NCBI GenBank assembly: GCA_009993635.1
Contig: JAACTC010000005.1
Coordinates: forward strand, 310,001 to 374,000
Direction of reading: 5' to 3'
DNA from: Erythrobacter sp.
Lineage (GTDB): Bacteria > Pseudomonadota > Alphaproteobacteria > Sphingomonadales > Sphingomonadaceae
DNA: 64,000 nucleotides
Below are positions 25,938-33,849 of this stretch, one piece after another; positions within the stretch are counted from its first letter, which is position 1; each line of letters starts with the position of its first letter. Under the pieces are notes generated by a model that was not told the DNA's origin, made no database searches, and saw nothing but the letters and a program-made list of their open reading frames with translations. A program made the position numbers and the translations under genes.

Positions 25938-27086
25938 CTAGTCACCCATCGGCAGCGATATGGTCGATCCGTCCCCGGTCCGCTCGACCACGGCGAGGAA
26001 TCCCTCGTCATTGACCGCCTCCAGCATCTGCTCGAACGGCGGCATGGTTTCGAACGCACGGTAGAATTGCGTGCGCATCCCGTTGCCCAGCGTCAAGAGG
26101 ATGGGACGCGGGTTGGCATTCTCGTCGGCAAAGCCAATGGACCCGACGGAGGCGACCACACCTGAATCTCCGAAGACGATCGCATACGGCTCGCCGCTAT
26201 CGGCATGGCGGTAGGCCATGCGCCCGGGTTGCGAGCTGGCATCCCGGCACAGAATGCTCCGCCCCTGCTCTCCGGCAGCATCCGCCGGCGTAAAGGACGC
26301 AGCCGTTTCCGACGAATCATAGAGAAGGGAGATGGCCGTGGTCGACAGCAGCCAGTCGGTCATCTCCAGATCGCGCCGCCGGGCTTTCGGCAACGCTCTG
26401 GCATCTTCGCACGGCGCGATGCGATAGGCGGGCGGCGCCTTGCCCGCAGCCGGCGAGAGCGGCAGCCCGGCAGCAATCAGCGCAAGCCGCTTGTCGAGCG
26501 TGGCGGCATCGCCTGTCTTCGAAGACATCCGCAGCTTGATCAGCCAGTCCCCGCGCTGGAACATCGCGAGGCCTGTGGATCGGAACGGCCCCTCCACGGG
26601 ATAAGTGGTGCGCAGCCCGCTTCCTTCCCCGATCATCGCATCGCCGAAATTGGCGTAGAGCCCCGCGCTCGTGTCGACCGTGCCCAGACGATCATTGGCG
26701 AAGATCGATTGCGCGGTGGCATCCATCATCATCGAGACATCATAGCTGCCCGAACGGTAGATATAGATGGAGAGAATTTCGTCTTCCGAAGGGGAGAAAT
26801 AAGTCGATCCGATATTGTTATCGCCCGCGAGGAAGCTGGTGATGCGGTCGCGCTGCAGGCCGTTGAGGGTCGGGGGGAGGCGAATGCCCGTGGGCGCATG
26901 CTGCCAGTCCGCTCCGGGATCGACCGCGATCCGCTCGGGCTCCGCATGCGCGGCCGTGGGCAATCCCGCAGCGATAGCAACGGCAAGTGCAGCATTGCGC
27001 ATGGCAGACATGCGCGACGCGCGGCGGCGGTGCGTTGTCCGGATCGCTCCGCCAAGAGCGCGTAACACGGCAATTATCCGGTTCAT
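25938..27086 (-). CDS. Hypothetical exported protein
   Basis: A 382-residue protein I cannot assign. The ATG at 27086 has a perfect GGAGGTG ribosome site; from it the N-terminus is a long signal, with a basic region (RTTHRRRASR) then MRNAALAVAIAAGLPTAAHA. The mature part is mixed alpha/beta with two Cys in IAPCEDARALPKARRRD and SILCRDASSQPG that could form a disulfide. It ends three bases before the VWA gene, so it may be co-transcribed with that gene and DUF817. Confidence 0.75.
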   Translation of the reverse strand: MNRIIAVLRALGGAIRTTHRRRASRMSAMRNAALAVAIAAGLPTAAHAEPERIAVDPGADWQHAPTGIRLPPTLNGLQRDRITSFLAGDNNIGSTYFSPSEDEILSIYIYRSGSYDVSMMMDATAQSIFANDRLGTVDTSAGLYANFGDAMIGEGSGLRTTYPVEGPFRSTGLAMFQRGDWLIKLRMSSKTGDAATLDKRLALIAAGLPLSPAAGKAPPAYRIAPCEDARALPKARRRDLEMTDWLLSTTAISLLYDSSETAASFTPADAAGEQGRSILCRDASSQPGRMAYRHADSGEPYAIVFGDSGVVASVGSIGFADENANPRPILLTLGNGMRTQFYRAFETMPPFEQMLEAVNDEGFLAVVERTGDGSTISLPMGD

Positions 27087-27180
27087 TGTCACCTCCATGC
27101 CACAGCTGCACCCGTCAAGGACGGCTGACCTGCGCGTTCCACCCGGCCGCTCGAATGCGGCCCCTCTGTTGCGCGAAGCT

Positions 27181-27230
27181 GGCGATAACCCACCGGAGTC
27201 GCTCGCCTTTCACCGGCGATAAGCCACCGG
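27181..27230 (+). repeat. Direct repeat pair upstream of the L,D-transpeptidase gene
   Basis: GGCGATAACCCACCGG (27181-27196) recurs at 27215-27230 with one change, 34 bases apart. It lies in the 273-base divergent region between the exported hypothetical and the L,D-transpeptidase gene, in which I see no other clear feature. A regulator site or slippage product is possible. Confidence 0.4.
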
Positions 27231-27359
27231 CGCGCCCGTTACCCGCGCCTCTAGGGCCTAGGTCGATTGGGGGGAGGGGGCAAGCGCGCGGGCCGCGAAA
27301 CAGAATATGGTTAACGAATTGTGTTGAACCGACTCGACCCGCAGCCTTACCTTTCGATC

Positions 27360-28430
27360 ATGGTTAAAGGGGGCTTTACCGTCATTGCCATCGCGACCGT
27401 ACTTTGTGCGGCCGTCTTGCTCGTCATGTCGGGAGGCACGATCCTGCTTGGCAAGAGCCCGGCAACGCCCTCCGCGCAGAGTACTATCTCCCCCTTCGCT
27501 CCCGGCGACATCGTCTACACGTCGACCCCGGTCGTGCAGGATGTGCCGCCGTCGCCCCCACCGCCACCGCCGCGCTCAACGCGCAAGCCCGCCGCAGGGA
27601 TGCCGCCGGCGGTCGATACCGTGCTCAGGCGCGGCACGCTGATCGTGATCAGCAAGGCCACGCAGGAAATGTACGTTTTCAAGGATGGCGCGCTGTGGGG
27701 CACATCGCCGGTTTCAACCGGCAAGCGTGGCCACGATACCCCCGTGGGGATGTTCCCGATCCTGCAGAAGCGGGTGTTTCACCGGTCCAACATCTATTCC
27801 AACGCGCCCATGCCGCACATGCAGCGCCTGACATGGACCGGCATTGCAATCCATGCCGGCAAGCTGCCCGGCTATCCCGCATCGCATGGCTGCATCCGTC
27901 TGCCCGCAGCGTTTGCCAAGTCGCTGTTCGCCATCACCGAGATGGGCGAAACGACGGTGATCGTCACCAATAATCGCGTGACAAGCGGCAGCCAGGCCCG
28001 GCGCCTCGCGGTTGCCATGCCGATGCCGCAGCCCGGAGAGCGCGGCCACCTGATCCAGCGGCCGGAGCCGCAACTGGCCGATCTGGAAGACAGGCCCGTC
28101 AATCTGCTGCCGACCGAGCCCGCCGATCCGACGCCGCAACTGGCCGCCGCACCCGAGACGCGACCGGTGCCCGAACCCACGCCGGTGCGGGCAGCATCCG
28201 CTCCCGGCCAGACGATCCAGCTCGCCGCCAAGGGGAGCCCGGACGAAGCGGAGGCCTACTGGTCGCGGATCAGCGCAAGGCACCCCGAGCTTGAGAGTTA
28301 CGAGAAGGCCATCATCCCGGCGACGGTTGGCGCAAAGCAGTATTACCGCCTGCGCGTGACCGGCCCGGGGGCCAATGCCGCCTGCATGGCGCTGAAACGC
28401 GCGGGAACGGACTGCTTCCCAGTCAAGTAG
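27360..28430 (+). CDS. L,D-transpeptidase with C-terminal SPOR-like domain
   Basis: A 356-residue membrane-anchored YkuD enzyme that makes or modifies peptidoglycan or lipoprotein cross-links in the periplasm. One helix (about 5-27), a Pro-rich linker, then the YkuD domain (about 90-205) with the catalytic motif YPASHGCIRLP (His176, Cys178). A Pro/Ala linker leads to about 70 C-terminal residues (AEAYWSRISARHPELESYEK to the end) that look like a SPOR domain, which binds denuded glycan at division sites. The start is uncertain: TTG at 27321 would add 13 residues. Confidence 0.88.
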   Translation: MVKGGFTVIAIATVLCAAVLLVMSGGTILLGKSPATPSAQSTISPFAPGDIVYTSTPVVQDVPPSPPPPPPRSTRKPAAGMPPAVDTVLRRGTLIVISKATQEMYVFKDGALWGTSPVSTGKRGHDTPVGMFPILQKRVFHRSNIYSNAPMPHMQRLTWTGIAIHAGKLPGYPASHGCIRLPAAFAKSLFAITEMGETTVIVTNNRVTSGSQARRLAVAMPMPQPGERGHLIQRPEPQLADLEDRPVNLLPTEPADPTPQLAAAPETRPVPEPTPVRAASAPGQTIQLAAKGSPDEAEAYWSRISARHPELESYEKAIIPATVGAKQYYRLRVTGPGANAACMALKRAGTDCFPVK

Positions 28431-28602
28431 CGCAAGACCGCAGAGGCGCGGATTGTCCGGTAGGCCGCGGGCCAGCCGATATCAGGAAAAGCATTAGGGT
28501 TCCGGCGGCCTGCCAGGCGTTGCCGCCACTGCTTCCATGATTTCCAGCGTTGCGCCGGTCAGCCTCGCGTGGAGGGCGGGCCGGCGCAGCAGGTGCCGAT
28601 GA

Positions 28603-29448
28603 TTACTGCTGACGCCGCGCCATGAAGGCGAGGCGTTCGAACAGCATCACGTCCTGTTCGTTCTTCAGCAGCGCGCCGTGCAGCGGCGGGATCGCCTTGT
28701 TGGGGTTGGCATCCTGCAACACCTCGACCGGCATATCCTCGTTCAGCAGCAGCTTGAGCCAGTCGAGCAATTCGCTGGTGCTGGGCTTCTTCTTCAGGCC
28801 GGGCACGTCGCGGATGTCGTAGAAGATCTCCATCGCCTTGCTGACGAGCTGCTTCTGGATGCCGGGGAAGTGCACGTCGATGATCTCGCGCATCGTCTCG
28901 CGGTCGGGGAAGGCGATGTAGTGGAAGAAGCAGCGCCGCAGGAATGCGTCGGGCAGTTCCTTCTCGTTGTTCGAGGTGATCACCACGATCGGGCGTTCCT
29001 TCGCCTCGATCCGCTGCTGCGTTTCGTAAACGTCGAAGCTCATCCGGTCGAGCTCCTGCAACAGGTCGTTGGGGAACTCGATATCCGCCTTGTCGATCTC
29101 GTCGATCAGCAGCACGGGCAGCTCTGGGCTTTCGAACGCCTCCCACAGCTTGCCCTTCTTGATGTAGTTGGAGATGTCGTGAACGCGCTCGTCGCCCAGC
29201 TGGCCATCGCGAAGGCGAGCGACCGCGTCGTACTCGTAAAGGCCCTGATGCGCCTTGGTGGTGGATTTCACGTTCCACTCGATCAACGGAGCGCCCACCG
29301 CCTTGGCGATCTCGTGCGCCAGCACCGTCTTGCCGGTGCCGGGCTCACCCTTGACCAGCAGCGGCCGGCGCAGCGTCACTGCCGCGTTGACCGCCACCTT
29401 CAGGTCGTCGGTCGCGATATAATCCTCGGTGCCTTCGAAACGCTCCAT
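28603..29448 (-). CDS. MoxR-type AAA+ ATPase
   Basis: A 281-residue AAA+ ATPase. Walker A GEPGTGKTVLAHEIA, Walker B LLIDEIDKAD, sensor 1 ITSNNEKELPDAFLRRC and the C-terminal lid are all present. MoxR ATPases act as chaperones with VWA partners; the likely partner is the CoxE-like gene at 24750. The ATG at 29448 follows AAAGGGG; in-frame upstream sequence looks non-coding. The next gene upstream on the strand is the beta-lactamase-like gene, 70 bases away. Confidence 0.93.
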   Translation of the reverse strand: MERFEGTEDYIATDDLKVAVNAAVTLRRPLLVKGEPGTGKTVLAHEIAKAVGAPLIEWNVKSTTKAHQGLYEYDAVARLRDGQLGDERVHDISNYIKKGKLWEAFESPELPVLLIDEIDKADIEFPNDLLQELDRMSFDVYETQQRIEAKERPIVVITSNNEKELPDAFLRRCFFHYIAFPDRETMREIIDVHFPGIQKQLVSKAMEIFYDIRDVPGLKKKPSTSELLDWLKLLLNEDMPVEVLQDANPNKAIPPLHGALLKNEQDVMLFERLAFMARRQQ

Positions 29449-29518
29449 CGGGCATCCCCTTTCAAGTCTCGTTTCAAAACCTGCTAGGGGCACCGATGCA
29501 GTGCCGCAAGGGCTGGCG

Positions 29519-30832
29519 TCAGTCGGCAAGCGAGAGAATGCGCTTGGCAAGCAGCAGCAGGCCCGTGGTGCCGACAGGGGCGGCGGGATCGTTCTGGCTG
29601 ATCGCGAGCATGTACCACCGGCCCGCGTCGTCACGCAGCAGCCAGCTCATGTTGAGTACGCCTTCTTCCGAGCCGCCCTTGAAGCCGACGTAGTCCCACG
29701 CGGCAGTATCGCTGTCGTCCAGCCCGGTGTTGACCGCCATGATCTGCCGCGCGGTATCGCCGGGCAGCGCGGCGAGCTCGCGCATCAGCGCGCGCTGGTC
29801 GGCCATGCTGGCGAACCACTCGATATCCTCGATCAGAACGGGCGTGCCCGAGGTGAAGGTTTCCATGAAGCGTGCTTCGTCGATATCCTCCAGATCGAGC
29901 GTGGCGAGCATGGCGCGCCGCTGCGCCTCGTCCGCCGCGGCATATTCCGCTCCCCGGTCGCCGGACTTGATCACGAACAGCTCGCGGGTGGTGAGGAAGG
30001 GCAGCGTTTTGGCGAGGTTCGCATGGCCGGTTGCGCGCAGCTCAGCCTCGATAGCCTCGCGCCCCACGGTGCGCATCACGAGGTCGGTCGCGGTGTTGTC
30101 GCTGATCGAGATCATCAGCGTCGCGGCGGTTTGCAGCGTTACGGGCGCACCGTCGGGCCAGGTCTGCAACACGCCGCTGGGGAAGCTTTTCGCGTCGAGT
30201 GATACGACATCGTCCCACGCAAGGCGGCCCTCATCCACTGCGCGGGCAAGCGCGGCGAGCACGTAGAGCTTGAAGGTGGACCCGATGGCAAAAGGCTGGG
30301 CCATGTCGCCATAGGCGAAGATCGGTTCGCCATCGAGCGGCCCGAACCATGCCGCCTTGCTGCCCGGCAGGTCCGCCATGTCGGCAGAAATGCTCTCCGG
30401 ACCGGAGGCGACCGGCTTGATGTCGTTCAACAGCAGGCCCGTGATCTTGTACGGTGCGGTCGATTGCAATGTCATCGGGCCGCCCGCCAGCGCGTTTTCG
30501 AACCGCAGCGTGATCTTGGCGGAGTCGCTACCGGTCGGCTCGACCGATTCAACCCCCACGATCGGCCCGAGCTGGGCGGTCAGTTGCTGGCTGACCTTTG
30601 CGAACTGTTCGGCCGAAACCTGCGCGAGGAACCCGTCGGAGAATACGTCCGCGGCATCGCCCTCACCCTTGATCAGGGCGACAACATCCGCGGCGCGGCT
30701 GTCCAGCCGGTCTTCCTGCGATTGCTGCTCCTGTGCGTGGGCCGGGGTGGCGAGAGTGCCCCCGCCGATGGCAAAACTGCCCATGACAATCGCCATTCCG
30801 CCGATAAGCGCACGCGTTTTCTTGACTCGCAT
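29519..30832 (-). CDS. Beta-lactamase-like serine hydrolase
   Basis: A 437-residue exported protein (signal ending TPAHAQ). The C-terminal two thirds resemble class A beta-lactamases: STFK with nucleophile Ser185, SDN near 250 (ISISDNTATDL), and KGG near 384 in place of KTG. The first 145 mature residues form a separate domain with a DUF3887-like flavour, not a lactamase part. This layout is seen in wall-associated esterase-like hydrolases; real antibiotic breakdown cannot be assumed. An ATG at 30853 is also plausible. Confidence 0.8.
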   Translation of the reverse strand: MRVKKTRALIGGMAIVMGSFAIGGGTLATPAHAQEQQSQEDRLDSRAADVVALIKGEGDAADVFSDGFLAQVSAEQFAKVSQQLTAQLGPIVGVESVEPTGSDSAKITLRFENALAGGPMTLQSTAPYKITGLLLNDIKPVASGPESISADMADLPGSKAAWFGPLDGEPIFAYGDMAQPFAIGSTFKLYVLAALARAVDEGRLAWDDVVSLDAKSFPSGVLQTWPDGAPVTLQTAATLMISISDNTATDLVMRTVGREAIEAELRATGHANLAKTLPFLTTRELFVIKSGDRGAEYAAADEAQRRAMLATLDLEDIDEARFMETFTSGTPVLIEDIEWFASMADQRALMRELAALPGDTARQIMAVNTGLDDSDTAAWDYVGFKGGSEEGVLNMSWLLRDDAGRWYMLAISQNDPAAPVGTTGLLLLAKRILSLAD

Positions 30833-30931
30833 GATACGTCTCCCTTTCCTCATTTCCTAACAGCTAATGGCATTTAGCGAAATGCCTAAATGACTGACCC
30901 GCCGACACCGCTTGCAAGAGACCCCCGAACG

Positions 30932-32149
30932 ATGCCCACCCAGAAGCTGACAATTCCAACAACGCGTGGATACGAACTGGCCGGGGCGCTCGAACTGCCC
31001 ACCGGCCTGGTGCGCGGGGCGGCGCTGTTCGCGCACTGCTTTACCTGCACGAAGCAGAGCAAGGCGGCAGTGGAGGTGACGCGCGCTCTGGCGCGCCATG
31101 GCATTGCGACGCTTCGGTTCGATTTCACCGGGCTGGGCGGCAGCGGCGGCGATTTCGGACGCGCGGGCTTCGCCAGCGATGTCGAGGATCTGGTCGCCTC
31201 GGCAAACCATCTGTGCGACCGGTTCGGTGACGGCATCCTGCTGGTCGGCCACAGTCTTGGCGGTGCCGCAGTGCTGGCGGCGGCGGACATGATCGGGCGC
31301 GATCGCATTGCGGCCATCGCCACCATCGGCGCCCCGGCGGACGTGCCGCATGTTCTGGGCAACATCGCGGGCGATCTCGCCGCGATCGATCGCGACGGGG
31401 AGGGGGAAGTAACAATCGGCGGCCGCGATTTCCGGTTGAGCCGCGAATTTCTTGAAAAGACGCGGGCGATCGATCTGCCCAGCGAGGTCGCGCGGCTGAA
31501 GCTGCCCATCCTGATCGCGCATTCTCCGACCGATCAGATCGTCGGGGTCGAAAACGCGACGAAGCTTTTCCTCTCCGCCAAACATCCCAAGAGCTTCATC
31601 AGCCTGGCCGAGGCGGACCATCTGCTGACCAAGCCGGAGGATGCGCATTTCATTGCCGAGGTCATCGCCGCGTGGGCCGCGCGCTATATCCCCCTGAAAG
31701 AAAACTGGCCGATGCCGGAAAAAGGCGTGGTGGCGTGTACCGGGCACGGCAAGTTCGGCACCGAGGTACACACCGCGTCGCATCGCTTCATCGCCGACGA
31801 ACCGCGCAGCTATGGTGGCGACGATAGCGGCCCCACGCCCTACGATCTGCTGGGCGCGGCGCTTGGCACCTGCACCGCGATGACGATGAAGATGTACGCC
31901 GACCGCAAGGGCCTGCCGTTCGAAGGCGCGCATGTCGCCGTGACGCACGAGCGTGACCACGGGGAGGACTGCGACCATTGCGAGGAGGAAGGCAGCCAGG
32001 TGCAGGCGCTCAACCGCGTGATCACCATTACCGGCGACGACCTGACCGAAGAACAGCGCGCCAAGCTGATCGAGATTGCTGACAAGTGTCCCGTCCACAA
32101 GACGCTGGAAGGGCACCTGCATGTGCATACCAGGGTGGGCGAACGTTGA
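30932..32149 (+). CDS. Fused alpha/beta-hydrolase and OsmC-family peroxidase-like protein
   Basis: A 405-residue two-domain protein. Residues about 1-255 are an alpha/beta-hydrolase with nucleophile Ser108 in GHSLGGAA and late His in EADHLLT. Residues about 265-405 are OsmC/Ohr-like: the two redox Cys are Cys314 (LGTCTAMTMKMYADRKGLP) and Cys386 (DKCPVHKTL). OsmC proteins reduce organic hydroperoxides. The fusion suggests hydrolysis of an ester or thioester and peroxide removal on one substrate (inference). An ATG at 30890 is possible but lacks a ribosome site. Confidence 0.9.
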   Translation: MPTQKLTIPTTRGYELAGALELPTGLVRGAALFAHCFTCTKQSKAAVEVTRALARHGIATLRFDFTGLGGSGGDFGRAGFASDVEDLVASANHLCDRFGDGILLVGHSLGGAAVLAAADMIGRDRIAAIATIGAPADVPHVLGNIAGDLAAIDRDGEGEVTIGGRDFRLSREFLEKTRAIDLPSEVARLKLPILIAHSPTDQIVGVENATKLFLSAKHPKSFISLAEADHLLTKPEDAHFIAEVIAAWAARYIPLKENWPMPEKGVVACTGHGKFGTEVHTASHRFIADEPRSYGGDDSGPTPYDLLGAALGTCTAMTMKMYADRKGLPFEGAHVAVTHERDHGEDCDHCEEEGSQVQALNRVITITGDDLTEEQRAKLIEIADKCPVHKTLEGHLHVHTRVGER

Positions 32150-32163
32150 GGTAGGGGCCAGGA

Positions 32164-32736
32164 TCACGCCGCCTCCAGTGCGTCGGCCTGCTGCTTCAGC
32201 CCGCGCGCTGCGCGCAGGTTCAGCCAGATGACGAAGCCGAAAAACGCCAGCGTCGCGCCAAAGGGCAGCCCCATGTCGGCCAGGATCTCTCCGGCACCGA
32301 CCGTGCCGACCGCCTTGGCCGCGACCGTACCATACACCCCCAGCACCCCCGGCAGCAGCGGGCCGATATACCACAGCGGTACGGTGCGCAGAGCCTCCGC
32401 CTGGCGGCGATATTGCGCCACCAGATGGCTGCGGCAGTCCTCTTCCGGCCTGCGGCGCTGCATCGATGCGCGTCGGTAGAGGTTCAACAAGACCAGCAGC
32501 GTGCCGACCACCATCAGCAACATGGCACCCGCCATCAGCGTTTCGCCGAGCGAGACATACATCGCGAAGGCGGGGATTTCGAAGCACAGCAGCATACCAC
32601 CGGCGGCATATTCGAACATGTTGCGGCGCCTGATCCGGCGCTCGAACATGCTCATGCGGCTCTTGAGCTCTTCGGGCTCGGTAAAGCCGTCGGCGCTGCC
32701 CACGGCGCGCCAGATAGTCTGCAGATCGTCGGTCAT
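32164..32736 (-). CDS. Membrane protein coupled to the ECF sigma factor, possible anti-sigma
   Basis: A 190-residue protein: about 40 soluble charged residues at the N-terminus (LQTIWRAVGSADGFTEPEEL), then four hydrophobic helices in two hairpins (about 42-60, 64-85, 120-142, 150-172). Its ATG overlaps the sigma factor's stop (ATGA), and GGAGGATCG precedes it. Position and topology suggest an anti-sigma factor, but I see no HxxxCxxC zinc motif of the usual ZAS anti-sigma domain. Not recognised as a named family. Confidence 0.7.
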   Translation of the reverse strand: MTDDLQTIWRAVGSADGFTEPEELKSRMSMFERRIRRRNMFEYAAGGMLLCFEIPAFAMYVSLGETLMAGAMLLMVVGTLLVLLNLYRRASMQRRRPEEDCRSHLVAQYRRQAEALRTVPLWYIGPLLPGVLGVYGTVAAKAVGTVGAGEILADMGLPFGATLAFFGFVIWLNLRAARGLKQQADALEAA

Positions 32737-33248
32737 GTTCGATCCTCCGGTGGTTCGAATTGTGAAGCCAGCCTGTCGCGCAGCCGCGATAGCCGGGTTG
32801 CGGCAGCGCCGCTGGAAAGTCCGGTGACATCCGCGATCTCCGCTCCCGAATGGCCTTCCAGCCACAGCAGGATCACCTGCGCGTCGAGCAGGGGGAGGGT
32901 GCGGATGATCGCGTGAAGGCGGGTGAGGGCGTGAGCATCCGCCGCCGCTGCTTCTCCGCTTTCGGGCAGGGGCAAGGCCTCGATCTGCTCGATATCGACC
33001 ATCGCCGGGCGGCGAGCATCGCGCCCCACATGATCCGCCGCGACATTATGCGCGACGCGGAAGACCCAGGTCTTGAGCGCGCACTTGCCATCGAACCGCG
33101 CGAAACTGCGCCACAGTTCGAGATGAATGTCCTGCTCCAGATCGCGCGCCGTGTCCGCATCGCGCTCCATCGCCCGGGCAAGCCGCGCAATTGCGGGTGC
33201 GAACTGCTCGCCCGCCTGGCGGTAAAGAGTGGCCTGTTGCCCGTTCAT
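32733..33248 (-). CDS. ECF-type RNA polymerase sigma factor
   Basis: A 171-residue ECF sigma factor. Region 2 is seen in RDLEQDIHLELWRSFARFDG and LKTWVFRVAHNVAADHV (about 36-75), region 4 in LPLLDAQVILLWLEGHSGAE and GLSSGAAATRLSRLRDRL (about 118-160). It directs RNA polymerase to a stress or envelope regulon that cannot be read from sequence. It is translationally coupled to a membrane protein. The 149-base region upstream holds ACCTGAC/GTCAGGT motifs that may be its own target. Confidence 0.93.
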   Translation of the reverse strand: MNGQQATLYRQAGEQFAPAIARLARAMERDADTARDLEQDIHLELWRSFARFDGKCALKTWVFRVAHNVAADHVGRDARRPAMVDIEQIEALPLPESGEAAAADAHALTRLHAIIRTLPLLDAQVILLWLEGHSGAEIADVTGLSSGAAATRLSRLRDRLASQFEPPEDRT

Positions 33249-33286
33249 GCGCCTTTAGTCGGCTAGCCGGGGCATTTCTTACAGGG

Positions 33287-33330
33287 ACCTGACGAAAAAA
33301 CTTCTGGTCATCGTCAGATATCTGTCAGGT
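33287..33330. promoter_or_regulatory. Inverted ACCTGAC/GTCAGGT sites between the sigma factor and a small exported protein
   Basis: ACCTGAC at 33287-33293 faces GTCAGGT at 33324-33330, and a CAGATATCTG palindrome lies at 33315-33324. The stretch is AT-richer than its surroundings and sits between two divergent genes. I take it as a control region of unknown factor. Confidence 0.4.
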
Positions 33331-33397
33331 TTTGTCATTTGCTACTGCAACCAGCCCGTTCGATGCTCTGCACTCAACAACCGGAAAGAGTGCAGAA

Positions 33398-33787
33398 ATG
33401 CGAATTATCGTCCTTGCCCTGATCGCCGCCGGCCTGGTTGGCCCTGCCAACGCGCAATCCGATTTTTCCCAAGGTGAAATGGCTTGGGAAGACATGGCGC
33501 CGTCGGTGCGGCAGAAAGCCTATGAAAGGGTCATCAGATGTGCAGGCATCGCCAAGGGTGACGAAACCCTTTCCAGCAGCGCGGCCGACAAGGCCAAATA
33601 CAAGCAGGAAATGACCGATCTGATGATCTATGCCCGTGAGGTCTCGGGCAAGGATTTTGGCGCAATGGTGCCGGATCTGGCAGCACAGACGAAGGCTTAT
33701 TTCGCCGTTCTGGAGAGCGGAGATACCGCGAAGGGAATTGCCTTCAAGGGCGATTGCGGGATGGTTCTGGCAGCGGCTCGGCAATAA
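33398..33787 (+). CDS. Small exported hypothetical protein
   Basis: A 129-residue protein with a signal peptide (MRIIVLALIAAGLVGPANAQ) and a helical mature part with two Cys, in VIRCAGIAKGDE and FKGDCGMVLAAA, likely a disulfide in the periplasm. I do not recognise the family. It is divergent from the ECF sigma gene and may belong to its regulon. The ATG at 33398 follows a GGAAAGAG site. The next gene, parE, is convergent. Confidence 0.7.
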   Translation: MRIIVLALIAAGLVGPANAQSDFSQGEMAWEDMAPSVRQKAYERVIRCAGIAKGDETLSSSAADKAKYKQEMTDLMIYAREVSGKDFGAMVPDLAAQTKAYFAVLESGDTAKGIAFKGDCGMVLAAARQ

Positions 33788-33849
33788 GGCCGACAGCAAT
33801 CCGCATCTGGCGTTAGCGCAGGCCTGGGCGAAGGCCACGGCGCGCATCG

